From Eudorina sp. 2006-703-Eu-15 (lineage: Eukaryota > Chlorophyta > Chlorophyceae > Chlamydomonadales > Volvocaceae), in contig BDSI01000084.1 of NCBI GenBank assembly GCA_003117195.1, positions 250,501 to 314,500 on the forward strand: a stretch of DNA of 64,000 bases. Reading direction: 5' to 3'. Shown here one piece after another: positions 10,201 through 22,242 of this stretch. The notes under the pieces were generated by a model that saw only the letters and a list, made by a program, of their open reading frames with translations, was not told the DNA's origin and did no database searches. Within the stretch, counting starts at the first letter, position 1. The number at the start of each line of letters is the position of its first letter. The position numbers and the translations under genes were made by a program.

Positions 10201-13103
10201 CCTTGAGGCTGTGCCGCTGGCGGCGGAGCAGCTGCCGTACACAGCCACGACGGCTGCGCCGCCGCCGCAGCCGCCTCAGTACGAAGACGTCGGCATGCAC
10301 TCCGTGCTGCCAGCGGACTCGGGCGAATTGGCGGAGGAGCCCGCGGAGGAGGTTCGTCGAGGCGGCAAGCCGCGGGGCAGACCCAAGGGTCGGGGCGCCA
10401 AGCGGCGAGCGGCGACTTGGGGCCGGGCCGGCGACGACTCGGATGACGAGGACTGGTGTCCGCCGGCGGACGCAGACTTCGTCGAATCGGAACGGCGAGG
10501 CGGCGGCGCGCCGGCGAGGAAGCGGGCGCGGAAACACAGCCACGCGGCGGCGCCGCCGCGAGCTGCTGCGGCGCCGCCGCCGGCCCCCGAGGACAACGCC
10601 TCGCTGCACGGCAAGCACTTACCCCCAGGATACAGGTGCGATACGAACCGAGCTGGGCGGCAAGGCCATCACTGCATGTGCGCGCTCTGCGCATCGCGTT
10701 TAACAACGGCCGGTCAGCAGGGCTGGTCGCCGCACGGAAACATGGTCGCGGAGGTAGTAGCGATGGGCGGCACTCTGATGGTGCCATTGAGATCAGGGCC
10801 AGCTAAAACGTTTTGGGTTTTGGGTCTGCATCAGCCACTGTGCCACTGTACGCGGTCGATTGCCTCGGGAAGGCACTACCCGAATCCTGGGCTGATTAAA
10901 CATGCCCGTCCGGGTGCCCGCGGTCGATGTAGAGGCCTGCGATGTGGTCCGACAGCGTGCGTGATGTCGCGATGTTGCCACGATGTGAATGGCCCCAGGC
11001 CGCGTACGAAGCGGGTCTGACTTATCACTCTGGATTTGCAGGACGGTGCGGTCGTTGGTAGGCCCCCAAACCCCGCTTCCCCAACGCCCATTGAATTCGA
11101 ATCCCAGGTGGCGCAAGTACGGCGAGAAGGTCATCGATGGCCGGCGCCGGTCGTACTTCAAGTGCACCTTCAAGGACTGCCCGGTGAAGCTCAAGGCGGA
11201 GTGGCGGCGCCGAGACGACGCGGACGGCGGCGCACCGACGGACGCGGATGCCGGGCCGGCCCTGGTGCTGTGGTGCGACGGCGAGCACAACCACGCGCCG
11301 GTGGCGGCGTCATCCCGGCGCGGCGGCGGCGGTGTAGTGGCGGCCACCATGCAGGGCGCCGACCTGGACGGTCCGGAGCGCGACCAGCAGCAGCTGCCGC
11401 CGCCGTCGCAACAGCAGCTGCTGCTGCTGCAACGCGACCAGGCCTGCCGTGCCCAAAGTGACCTGCCGGAGCCGTACAGCCACCACGACCAGCGGCAGCA
11501 GCACCATCAAGACCACGATCGCCTGGGGAGGGCTGGCCGTGTGGAACCTGCAGTCGACGTGGGTGCCGCTGCCGTGGCGGCGGTTGAGCGCGGCCAGGGC
11601 CTGGACGGCAGCGGCTTGGAGGACGGCTGGGACGTTGACCTGGGTGACCACCTCGATTTGGGCCTGGACCTTGACCCCCGGGACTTCCCGCTTGGGGTGG
11701 ATTGCGCGGTGGGGCCCTCCGCGGCGCCGTCCGGTGCGGCTGTTGGGGGCTGCTTGTACGGCAACCCGGTCGGGGACGACGCCTTTGACGAGACGCTCCA
11801 CGAGCGCCTCCGCGCCGACATCGACGAGCTCATGCTCATGCACTTCAGCAGCGGCTGCGGCCATGACGGCACAGACTGCGGTGTGGTTCGCTGCCAGGGG
11901 GGCGCAGCGTCTTTCGCGGGCGTGGGCTGCAGCTCGGCGACTGACGGCGCCTGGAGCATACTGGTTCCGGAGCGCGGTCTCTCGGGTCGCGGTTCGCGGG
12001 CCAACGCAGGTACGGCATGCCAGGCGTTGCCTGACGTCGTTGTAGCGAGGTCCCGGGACCCCTATACCGTATGCGATTGGAGGCCCCGCGCATGCAATTG
12101 TGGTGGCGGTGGTTAAATTGAGAAAAATAAACAAACCCGTAGAACGAACCCGGGCACACCCAGCATAACTCAGGGGCGGTGGTGGCAGTGGTGTTGGGGG
12201 GGAGAGTCTGATGAAACCAGCCCATACGCACCCCGCGGTGGGAGGGTAACACTTGACACGGTGCTAACTCATTGAATAACGTAACCATTACAAGGGTGGA
12301 CCCTTAGTCGCCCCAGTGTATGCATGGGTCGGGGGCGGAGATCTTGCCAGGATGAGAGGGCAACCGTAGTGGCGGCCATTGTGCGAGACATCTCGCGTCC
12401 CATCTACCGTATCGCCTCGCCGACAAAGTCGTGTTCGTCACGGAGAAGCCACACCGCTGTGTTGCCCCGACGTCGGCCCAGGAGCAACCATTGCAGGGGG
12501 CCCAGTGCTCATAATCCCTTGAATGTGATGCACCAAGAGTCCCGAAGCTCCTGGCTGTTCTGCAAACGCGTCTCAGATTATGGGGTGTGATGCAGGCGCG
12601 GCTCTTTGCCCAGTAAGCCGCGTGGCTGCTCGGGGCGCGTGCTATAATTCTGAAAGCAAGCACGCGCGATGCTTCTGTTGACACAACTCGCGCACCTCTT
12701 GACCTTGTCCGTATGGCCTGTGCCTGATGTCCCGCACTGTGCAGGACACGCGTACGCGGCCGGTGGCGGCGGCGGCGTTGCCGGGAGCTGTGCAGATGGC
12801 AGCTGCGGTGGGGCATCCAACAGCCTCCTCCCGATGGCGTGCGGCTGGACAGACGGCATGCAGGGCGCAGCTGAGCTGCTGCAGCCGCTGGCGCCAGCGT
12901 CCGGCCTGCTCTACCAACCCGACGCGGCGGGCGTGGACGCAATCGTGAATGCCATGGCTGTCACCGGCGGAGGTTGTGGGGGGATGGGGCCGGTATGGCA
13001 CCCGCTGGGTTCGGCGGTGGGCGCGTTCAGTAAGGCGAGCGAGCTGGGAGCTTTCCGGACCGAGTACGCGTCCTTGGGGGCATTCTGTGCGAATGTCGAA
13101 TAA
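7294..13103 (+). CDS. WRKY transcription factor with AT-hook and B3-like repeats
   Basis: Nuclear DNA-binding protein. Exons: about 7451-8900, 8993-10635, 11108-12009, 12745-13103 (stop TAA). A small first exon beginning at ATG 7294 is likely, but its donor is not resolved. The WRKY domain is rebuilt across the 10635/11108 intron (phase 2): GYR then WRKYGEK, KCTFKDC and HNH, i.e. zinc ligands C-X4-C-X35-H-X1-H; the usual second spacing is about 22-23, so there is an Asp/Ala-rich insert of about 12 residues. Upstream, an AT-hook (PRGRPKGRG, about 10372-10398) sits in a basic stretch. The first long exon has two weakly similar segments (RLEGLRSLMANWRV..GELL near 7816-7875 and FLEGLQDMMRLWGV..GGLL near 8254-8313) resembling the end of plant B3 domains; this is inference. 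Frame shifts from 0 to 2 near 8901-8993 (short intron or indel). The rest is Ala/Gln-rich. Confidence 0.82.
9677..10072. repeat. Source or partner copy of the 396-bp duplication
   Basis: Identical to 1-396. Here it is embedded in a continuous open frame of the WRKY gene, so this is the copy in native context. Confidence 0.97.
12281..12303 (+). repeat. Partial copy of the dispersed ~50-bp repeat
   Basis: The stretch gtaaccattacaagggtgga closely matches the end of the repeat found in full at 35014-35064, 45984-46034 and 48591-48639. It lies in the last intron (12010-12744) of the WRKY gene. Confidence 0.55.
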
Positions 13104-13987
13104 GGCGTATGGCGGGGCTGGTCCCCCGGTGGCGCTGTCTTAGGGCAGGGTGTATGGCACAGGTCAGAGTGCGTACGAATAAAGCTGCCAAGGTTGTGGT
13201 AACAGGTGCAGTGGGCGCCAAAGGCGTTTCGAAAGCGAGCGCAGGGGCTGACGTCACGATCTCCATGACTGCTAACGAGTTGCCGCCCACGCAGGGCTAG
13301 AGCGCATGCTTTGCCCCTGGAGGGTGGGGGTTGACGTGTGTCAGCAAGTAGCCCGCGCGAAGCCCCGAACCACATAGGGACACGCTGTGTGTAGACTGAC
13401 CTGGACGCGACGGGGGGCGACCTGAAGGAACCTTGAGTGGGGAGTGGTAGGGGGTTAGCAGTACTAAACACGGCGCTCGTAGTGACGTCTGGCAGTGGGG
13501 CTCCGCGGTTTATCATTGCCGCCAGGTCATAAGGTACTCCCGCATTCATCCCCATTATGGCTTCGTTGTCGTCGCGTTCCGGCGCAGTGTGGTACCTCCT
13601 CTGCCGGTGTCTGTGATCGTGCGGCGGCGGCAGGGACTAGCGTCTAGGGACTAGGGTCTGTGACCGCGGGCGGGCCTTGCCCGTTGACTCACAGTCGGTT
13701 TCCAGGTCAGCCGCCGCAGGTAATGAGAACCCTTGTCGGCCCGCGTGGGCCAGCCAGCCCTGAGAGCCGCTCAGCACGTTGGCGCTGACGGCAGGGCGGG
13801 TCACAGGTGCATGTTCAGCACAGCGACGCATACGGACGAATACATACGCACATGAACGGGCGGGTTGCTTTTCTGAACATACGCGAATGCACTTACGGGG
13901 TCCCAATTGGCTCACAAGGCGGTACTTGCTTCATGACTGTACGCTGCGGAGACGGTCACGACATGGCCGCCACGCCGTGGTGCGAAA
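13104..13987. other. 3' flank of the WRKY gene, no gene seen
   Basis: About 880 bases after the WRKY stop codon. No TGTAA signal was found close to the stop; an AATAAA occurs near 13176, which is not the usual algal signal. No other coding signal is convincing. Confidence 0.45.
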
Positions 13988-14600
13988 GTGCCCTTCGTCT
14001 GGTCGCCTCAGTGCCAAGCGGCATTTGAGCGCATTAAGACAGCCTTGGTAATTGCACCGGTCCTCGCCCTACCGCAGCTTGGTAAGCCCTTTGGGGTTTG
14101 GTCTGATGCGTCCGTATTTGGAAGGGGAGCCATGCCGATGCAGAACGGGCACCCGGTGGCGTACACCAGTCAGAAATTCACTGGTGCGGAACATAGCTAC
14201 ACGACCACAGATCAGGAATGCCTTACTTGAGGTTATACGTGCTCTGAGTGGTGCTGCTACCTAGAGGGTAGGAAGTTATTATTGATCACACATCACCACC
14301 CGCTTGTGTACTTGCTGTAACGTTCATTCATTCATTCATAAGCAGCGCGGGGCTGGGTTGCTGTCACGACGGAATATACCTTCAGCGCTTCAATGGCATG
14401 TCTTCTCTTGGACGGAACCCGACAGTCTGTGCACCGACTTGCGGCCCAAACCCCTCTCAGCAGTGACGGCATGTGGTGGGCCCCCCATCGGTTTCCTTCA
14501 AATGGCTGTCAGGCACAGACTGGGTGTCGTACCAGCTGTTACAGGCGAGCGAGATGCGCGCCTCAGCAGCCCGATCAGTTGGAACGGTAAGCAACGGTCG
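13988..14600 (+). pseudogene. Decayed Ty3/gypsy retrotransposon pol fragment (RT/RNase H)
   Basis: The frame from 13988 reads as the end of a gypsy reverse transcriptase and start of RNase H: CQAAFERIKTAL, APVLALPQLGKPF, VWSDAS and HPVAYTSQKFTGAEHSYTT, all characteristic of that junction. The frame then breaks: after DQECL the homologous reading (EVIRALS, then a CCYLEGRK-like run, then ITHHHPLVYL) continues only by switching frames, and a later LSRRN / LQRF segment near 14360-14400 is again out of frame. No LTRs, integrase or gag were seen. A dead, truncated copy. Confidence 0.8.
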
Positions 14601-16578
14601 ACACGTCAGGGCCCCTAAGGGGCAGACCGACATCTACCGCCGCGGACCCAATTCCCCTTCCTGGCTCTGTGGCTCAGCGCAAGGCAGCCAAACCTGCAAG
14701 GCATGCGGTCACAGGGGCCTTCGCCACGGGGATCAAAGGTCTGCCGCTGTTTATGATTTTAAATACCTTCAGCCGACCCAGAACGAGGCTGCAGCCGACG
14801 TGTGACCCTAGGTACAGTGGGTACGTTCCGCATCTGACCGCCCAGCTCAACGCGGCGCCGCACGCCTCGTGAGGATTGCACACAGCCCGGCTTCAACGCA
14901 GACCGGAGGGAATCAACGACCTATCAACATGGCAACGGCTTAGGATTTTGACTTGTGCCGGCACCTCCCGGTTCGTGCGACATACGCGTCTTCACGCTGA
15001 CCCACTCATGCGGCATGCGTCATGCAATCATACCGCCTGCTGAGGATGTCAAATGTCGAGTGTGATGCATCGAGACCCAACGCCAAGATACCAAGATATC
15101 CCGTGTGCCCACCAGCCTTGCAAAGTCAGTGCCGCTGTCGAAAGTATACGGAAATGGCGTGTCTGCACGCGTCCGTACGGCAATCATCACCACCGTCGGA
15201 TTCTTCATCTCATTGCCTGCTGAGTCGGACCTCCCCGGGACCACTCATCATAGAAAACCGGGCGACGAGTCGCTCGATGCAGCAGCCGCGGACTGCAACA
15301 GCCACCGGCCCCTGCACCAGATCCCCGCCGTCGCCTCTCCCGTCAACTGCGCGCTAGCGCACGCGCCGGGCACCGTCCCGTGGCCCCTCCCCCGCCATCA
15401 GGCCCATCAGGCCCATCTGGCCGTGCGTCAGCTGTACATGGGGGCTTGGGATCAAGACGAAAAAAATAAATCCCGGACCGAGCCTGCGGGTAGGGCGGGG
15501 CCAATCGGCCCCGCCCTACCCTTCTGACCCCTTCACCACAGAGACGCACGTCTACACGCTACCCGCAAGGGCGCTGGCTGCCCGGCACAACGCACGGCCG
15601 CACCGCCCTGCCTGTTGTCATTCGAAGCCCTCCCCAGCCCCAATCCCGCGCAACGCGCCGGGAGCAATCTCCACACCACACACGGACACGCAAGTTCGGA
15701 CGCTAGGACCCCCGGATGCACCTGAACTACCGTATACAACCTGCCGGGTCTACCCGTGTGTGCTTTGTTCGATGGCACCGCAATACAACCAGTCCGTCCG
15801 CGCGCCGGCGGCGCTTGGGCAAGATACAAAGGTCGGCCGATAGGCACTGGAAAGCGGTCCCCCGACCCGCCGGATCTGCCCGGCCGCGCTGTGTGTGCGA
15901 GACGCCCGTCGCGAGCACCCCACCCAACCCAGGAGGACAACGTAACGTAAACCCCCCGGGGCCACCCCTAGCGCGTTCGCCGCCCCTGCATCCCGCCACG
16001 ACCCCGCCCTCAACCTGCTTGCGCCTCCTGCACTTCCTGTATAGCTCTGAACCTGCCCCCAGACCAGACATGCCACGGACAGACAGCTCCTGCTGCTGCT
16101 GCTGCCGCCGCCGCTGCTGCTGCTGCTGCCGCTGCCGCGCCGGCGGCCGCATCCTCTCCACCTCGGCGTCTCCCTTCAGCCCTGGGAGGAGGGCCCTGGA
16201 CCCCACCGCCTGGGACCCCACCGCCTAGGACGCCGCAGACCTCCCCAGTACCAGGGCTGACAACCCTGACATCCGCCGACCGATGCCAATGACCCCACCT
16301 ACCCACCACGCATGTCCGGACCACCCATTCAACGCCCGCCTACACTAATATCTAACAAGTAATAACCCACGCCAGTGTACCCCTCGGACGGTCCCTCACT
16401 CGCCCGCCCGTCCGCCCACCCGCCCGCAGGCCGCAGGACTACGCGTAGTCGGGAGTTGCGACGGTCAGCCCTGGGTTGCTTACCGCCCTGGCGGCGTATC
16501 GTATATTCCCAACAACTGCATCGGAGCCACCCCTGAAATCCCAAGAAATCCCGCCTCCTCGGTCCTCTCGCCGCCGCC
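14601..16578. other. Intergenic region, no gene seen
   Basis: No conserved reading frame recognised. Contains a CTG/CCG-rich run (16088-16142) that gives spurious poly-Ala or poly-Gln frames. Part of the left half may be further decayed retrotransposon sequence, but no motif supports this. Confidence 0.45.
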
Positions 16579-19500
16579 TCAATCCGCATCTTCGTCCTCG
16601 TCGCCCTCGCGCGGCTTGTAGCTGCGCACCGGATCGAATGCCTTGGGCACGTAGTCCGTGGTGTACATGGTGACGCCCTGGAAGGGTGCGTTCCCGCGCA
16701 AAGCTCGCGTGCCGGAGGTGGGGCGGCCGACCGTCACCCGTAACCCGCCCGCCAGTTTGTGGTAGTCCGTTCGGTAGGTGGTGGTGCCGTCAAAGGGCCC
16801 AACCTGCGCCAGGTTGCCCGTGTTGGATGGGCCCGCCTTGGTGATGGGCTGCGCGCCCCAGTTCCGAAAGTTGGTCTTCATTTCGGTCGAGTCCTCGAAG
16901 GCCCCCGCGGTGGGCTGCAGCTTGTGGGAGGGCCGTACTCGGTTGTACGGCACGTCCTGTACGGAAGCATGAAGAGCGGGGCGCGCGGCGCGCGGCAGGC
17001 ACAGGGAAGCGCTTCAAGAGCGGTCCGGAACGGCTAGGTAAGGGACAAAAGGGAGGGGATGGGTGAGGGAGTGACCAGGAGTCTGACGACTGCAGGCCTC
17101 CCAAGGCTGGGCAGCAGGGCCAAAAGGATGCAGCGAAGTGCGGTCGGAAGGCGGCCCGAGAAGGGAGGATGGGTGGGTGGGTGGGTGGGTGGGAGAGTGG
17201 GTGGAGTCGAGGTCTGAGTTCTGACTTGGAACAAACAGAGGAGGTGTGCAGCCGGTTCCAAAAGGATGCAGGGGGTGCCCAAGCGCCTCATTTCCCCTGG
17301 TCGTGTGCTTCATGGCATCATGAGGGGGGACTCTATGCAAATCGGTAGTTGTACCGTAATCCCGGTGCGCCACCTTGGGCCATTTGGGCCCCCTGGAGGT
17401 CATCGGAGCAACGTCGTTAGCAGCGGGTTCACCAATGCCATCCCCATCTTCGCGACATACCGATCGGCCCAAGCCCCAAGGCCGCCAAGGCAGGCCCCCG
17501 CACACTCGGGTCGCGCGCAGTGCTTTGCGGCAATGACAATGAACCAGAAGAATGCCCGCCGGAGATAAGAGGGGGCGCTCACCTTTTTAACAAACGAGTC
17601 CTTGTAAGTGCTGACGCCCTCAAACGCCCCCGTGTTTTGCTGCTCGTCCTGCGGCCGCCCGACGCGTTCGTACTCGGGTGCCGTACGCGGCCTGAACTCC
17701 GTCCCGTACGTCGTCGACGCGCTGAACGCGCCCTTGGGCAGCGCCGCCCCCGAGGCGCCCACCGTCGCGGCGGCGCGCGGCTGCGGCCCGCCCGCCTTCT
17801 CCACGTAGTGACGGCGGTACTCCGTCGACGGCACGCCGTCGTACCAGCCGTCCGGCTTGTCCGTCTGGTCGTCATGCCGTACCCGCTCAGGCGGCGCAAA
17901 CTGCTTGGGCGTGAACGTGGCGCGGTGCGTGGTGGCGTCGGTGAACGCGCCGCCGGGTAGCGCCGCCCTGCCGCCCAAGAGGGGGGCTGCCGCCGGAGGT
18001 CGAGCTCCGGGCCAGCGGCGGTAGTCGTCCTGGAGGGGAGGGAAGGGGGCGGCCGCGGAGGAGCGGGGAGGAGGTGGTGCAGCGAGGCGGGGTTGGAAGG
18101 GAGGGCCCATCAAGGACGCCGGGTCGGAGGCGAGAGACATGAATAATGAAGATGGCCTGGGGAACGCGGGGAGCGAGGTGATTTTCCTGACGTGATTTCG
18201 CTGCCTGTATTGACAAACTGACAACAAGGGAACATGGCGCTAGGCCTGACGGCGTGGTTGATGGCGTGTGTTGGCCGCCACCCAGCGACTGGGCCCCCAC
18301 GTCTGGCAATGGACCACGGACCACGGACGACCAAACACCCGCAGCTCATCATACATGGCAGCCCGATTCCGGAATCGTACGGCTGGGGCTGCATCCAGAT
18401 CGCCAGTACCCGCCGAGTACTCGTCCACGGGGCGCCTCTACACACCACAGGACAGGACAGGACCCGACGAATACCGCATTGAGCAGCAGCGCCCCCGGGC
18501 CTGCGAACCTGCGTAGCCCCTGCCACGACCCAATCCGTGGCCAGTCAGCCCGTCCGACTTCTTCAGGTCCACGTGAACCCACCCGCCCGTCAGTCAGCCC
18601 TCTTTCCCCTAACCCACTGCTTCCTGCTTTCGCGAGCTGCTGCTGCTGCTGCCGCTGCTGCTGCGTGCGCCAGACAGGAACTCAATCCACAGCCTACCTT
18701 GCCCGGCCCGGCACAACCCGAGCCGATTGCGGCCCTGGCCCGTTTACCCCCTCCACCCGGGTGCCCTGGGAGGCCCCCCTCCGACCTCAGGACGAGTTGC
18801 CCTCGTACGGTACTGTCCCCTGTGATTTCCACCCTTCCTCTCTCTATCCCTCTCCCGCTGCCGTGCAATCCTCCGCAATCCTCCGCGCGACCCTCCGCGT
18901 GCCCTTTCGCCTGCGGTGACCTGGGTCCGCAACAAGACACCCACCCACCTAAATTCCTACCAATTTTCTATACCACCCACCCACCCTCCCACCCACCCAC
19001 CCACCCACCCACCCACCCACCCACCTTGTAAGCGCTGACTCCATCGAAAGGCCCCACTCCTCGGGGTACAGACACGGATCGCCCCTGCGCGGGCGTGGAG
19101 GGCTTCGCTCCCGCCCATCCGGGGAACGAGTCCTTCATCGTGGTGGCGTCCTCGAAGGGCCCCGTGGAGGGTTGGAGCTTTTGAGAGGGCCGTACTCGGT
19201 TGTACGGCACGTCCTTGGCGGGAAAGTCCACTCTGCGAGGTAAACCGGCGCAACGACAACGCCGTCACTGCGCCGTCTCTGTGAAAGCCTTCCGGTACCG
19301 GTTCACACAGAAGTGCCGGTCGGTCGGTCGGTCGGCCGTGATCTCGTGATGATGGGCATCCGCCCATGCATCTCCGCTGCTTTACGGAGACAACCGTTCG
19401 CACATGCCCCTTTCCTCCTACACACATGCATTTGGGCGCTGCTGTGCCCGTCAGAGTATCGCGCTCACTGCCTTGCCTGCCGAAGGTAACACACGCATAC

Positions 19501-20728
19501 CACCCTATCCTCGCCCCCCACACACGCACATACACACACAATTACATGCCCATTGGAATGTGTTTATAGAAGAGACCCATTGGAATGTGTGCATCTATCT
19601 ACGGCCTCTGGGCGCGCCTGTTGGTCTGGACAGTCGTGGCCGGGGTCTTGCCGGTGACGGCGGTTGCTCAGGCACGGCGCTTCCGGTTCCGATTCCGGAG
19701 CAGGTCCCCGGGGGCGTCCGGACTCTGTCGCATGCACGACAGCTGCTCGACAGCCGCAGCCGCAAGGTTTCCTTTATCCCTAACCCTTCTTAACGCCGCC
19801 CATGAAGCTTCGGCTGTGGTGCGCAGCCAGCCCGCAACCCTTCCCTCTGATCAACAGTCGGCAGTCCGTTCGGAGCGGGGTCCCTCCCCCCCTCCCTGCC
19901 GCTCTCACTTGTAGGTGGTCCAGGGGCTGAAAGGCAGGTTCTCCTTCTCCCCGACTGGGGGCCGGATGGCCTCAGCGGGGCCCGCACCGTCAGGGACCTG
20001 CAAGAGGCAACACAGCCAAGACAGAGACGTTACTCTTCGGACGGATTGATTTTTTTTGGGAGCCCGTCTGGGGGTTAAGGAAACAAGCCCAGCCCAGAAC
20101 GAACCCTGGTGCGTTCAGCTTTGGTTGTGGGTAGGATGAGACAGAAAGAGAGGACTTCAAAGTCCCTTCCGGTGCGATGTGGGGGTGGGGCAGGGAGTGA
20201 GTGAGTTAAAAGCCTCTCACCCTGTAGCTGGTGCCGTAGGAGGTGGTTCCGTCGAAGGGCCCATCCGGCCCCAGCTGGCTTCGGGGCAGAACGGCGGCAG
20301 TGCGCTCGTGTGGGGCCTTCTTCTCCCAATACTCCTGCGAAGCGATGTGGCTGACGGCGTTAGGGGATGGCCGTGACATATTTTGGCGTTATCGAAGGCT
20401 GACGCCTGTTGCCTAAACTTGCCTTTTGGTACTCAGTGAGGAGGACGCCCTCAGTCCACGGCTCCTTTCGCCTTGTAAAATTTCCAGGCTTCTGCAGGAA
20501 ACAAAGTACATTCTGATCAGAATCAGAAACGGCCCTGTGTGATGTCCGCCATGCCTCTGTTCCGCGGCCTGTCAGTACAGTAATGCACTCGGCATGCATC
20601 GATGTTGATTACAATACATGCAAAGCGACACGCCCAAGCACACTCCCTGAACAAACCTTCTTGGGCTTTGCCATCAAAGACTGCGCAAGCACAGCCTGTT
20701 CATCCGCCATTTGTTGCGCCATCGCCAT
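16579..20728 (-). CDS. SAXO/STOP-type microtubule-associated protein
   Basis: Probable axonemal or cytoskeletal microtubule stabiliser. Seven exons, all phase-consistent: 20728-20657, 20491-20423, 20334-20221, 19997-19909, 19232-19025, 18029-17583, 16956-16579, giving 458 residues. The ATG is preceded in frame by a TGA four codons upstream. The protein is almost wholly built of Mn-like modules of the SAXO/STOP family (pattern G-P/A-F-x-G/D-x-T-x-Y-x-x-x-Y/F): GPFDGTTSYGTSYR, GPFDGVSAYKDDY, GAFEGVSTYKDSF, GPFDGTTTYRTDY, APFQGVTMYTTDY. A longer block (DVPYNRVRPSxKLQP, then FED-T-MK..F..W) occurs twice, opening near the starts of exons 5 and 7, which suggests internal exon duplication. Intron 2 begins GCAAGT after AAG, a GC-AG intron. 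Family is clear; which flagellar protein it equals is not. Confidence 0.88.
17170..17193. repeat. (GGGT)n microsatellite in SAXO intron 6
   Basis: Six tandem GGGT units in the intron between exons 17583 and 16956. Confidence 0.9.
18973..19024. repeat. (CCCA)n microsatellite abutting a SAXO splice donor
   Basis: About a dozen CCCA units, one interrupted. Read on the minus strand this is (TGGG)n starting at the GT of the 5' splice site after the exon ending at 19025. Confidence 0.92.
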
Positions 20729-21551
20729 GGTATCAAGTCAATGTGGTTCAATAGCTTGGAGCAGTGTTTGCAATAAGGACAGCAAGTCCAGTGACTCTAC
20801 TTGTGTAAGGCAGTTTTGTGCTTAAGAACTTCAGATACTCATAAGCATCGACGTATGTTGAATACTTAAAAACACGATTCACCTGTGAAAACATGAATAT
20901 TATGGTAGTGGTTTCGGTTACCTATGGTTCTTCGTTCGGCGCAGCTCGTACCGATGGAGCTGTGTGTTTTCCTTCATAATCTCCAGGTCAGCTTGATCAA
21001 TAAACATTGATATTTGAGAAGACTGTCCAGCACGCTAATAAGCCTAGGCTGCCCGCCTATTGTTAAAACGGCGACACCATGGACACAGCGCAATCCCAGT
21101 GCCACACCAGCACTGGAATTCTATGTGAAAACCTTGACCTTCAGCGCTTGAATCATTACAGATTGGCTGTCTGTTCGCTCTTCAGCGACGTCAGGCAGCA
21201 ACAAGATCCTCAACCCCAGCTTCTGCGTTGCGAGCGCAGATGGAAATGTGTATGCGCCACTCGCGACACGCCGGCCCCACTGTCGCACTGCCGGCGTTAC
21301 AAAGCGCCCATGCAGAAACACCCTTCATCCGCCCCGCCGCACATATACACGACAATGTCTCACGGACCTCGCCGGCCGCAACTGACATATCGTCGCAAAC
21401 CTCCGATGAACATATGTGCTCGAACCCTCGTGAGACCGGTCAGCCCACGCCATAATACTGTGGAGAGCACGCCATGTCGTCCGCCCCCGCGCCTCCCACC
21501 TGCACCCCACCGCGTGTCCGAACAATGTCGCCCCTCATGTGCAGCGCATCA
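20729..21551. other. Intergenic region: SAXO promoter and 3' flank of the envelope-protein gene
   Basis: Holds the upstream region of the minus-strand SAXO gene, AT-richer around 20820-21060, and the 3' flank of the next minus-strand gene. TTACA (TGTAA on the minus strand) occurs at 21297-21301 and 21156-21160 and could serve as its poly(A) signal. No further gene recognised. Confidence 0.5.
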
Positions 21552-22242
21552 TTACACGGTCGACTCCATCTTGAGCGGGTCGCCCTCCTTGACCTTCAGT
21601 TGCGCTGCAACCTCGTCAATAGAGGCGTTCAACTGAGCGATTTTCTCGATGAGGTCCTGCTTAGTCTGCTCCGGATCTTTTGGCTGCTCCTCCTCCATGA
21701 AACGAGGCAGCTTCAGCCTCTGGTCGTCCCCGAGCAGGGCCTTGGAGATCTGGGGGCGCCGGGGGAAAGGGTGTGTAAGAGGGTCCACGCAAGCATGGCC
21801 CGAAATATTGTAGCGTCACTTAGCAGAACCCACCTGCGGAGCGAAGAGGAAGCCGAGCGTGCCAAAGACAACTCCACCTACAACCATGCCCGCAACGAAG
21901 CTGTCGCTGCTGCGCCCGTTGCCGTCGGCCCTGTGAGCGTTTTGGAAATTTACGGGCGTTAGTTCCCGGCGTTGAATTCAAAGCCATCATGATTGATTCT
22001 CACAAATGCTGTGTATATTATTGTAATGGCTGTGAATAAGAACCTCACCGCACGACAGTCGCCGTCCGGGACCGGAGTGGCAACGCTGCGCGAGCCCGGT
22101 GCACTGCCGCAGGCCGCTGGATCAGGGCTCCTGCATTAAATCATGTTCCATACGATTATTCAAAGATCCTAAAACATGGCGTTTCCAATTCGCGAAAAAG
22201 ACACAAGCAACTTGTTTGGTTCGCACCTTTTTGTTGCAGCAT
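21552..22242 (-). CDS. Small chloroplast inner-envelope-type membrane protein
   Basis: Predicted chloroplast membrane protein of unknown function, resembling the short plant inner-envelope protein typified by Arabidopsis At1g42960 (recalled resemblance, not aligned). Exons 22242-22227 (only 16 nt), 22130-22049, 21930-21834, 21749-21552, phases 1, 2 and 0; 130 residues. It starts MLQQKG and continues into an Arg/Ala-rich transit-peptide-like stretch ending near TVVRA. One membrane segment follows (FVAGMVVGGVVFGTLGFLF, about residues 45-63), then FAPQISKALLGDD and a C-terminal amphipathic coiled-coil-like helix (DLIEKIAQLNASIDEVAAQL). The tiny first exon is inferred from phase and a good donor, so the exact start is less certain. 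The stop codon overlaps a TGTAA motif. Confidence 0.78.

Noticed and set aside
13176..13181. AATAAA as poly(A) signal for the WRKY gene
   Set aside because: Chlorophyte genes normally use TGTAA; a single AATAAA in this context is not good evidence.
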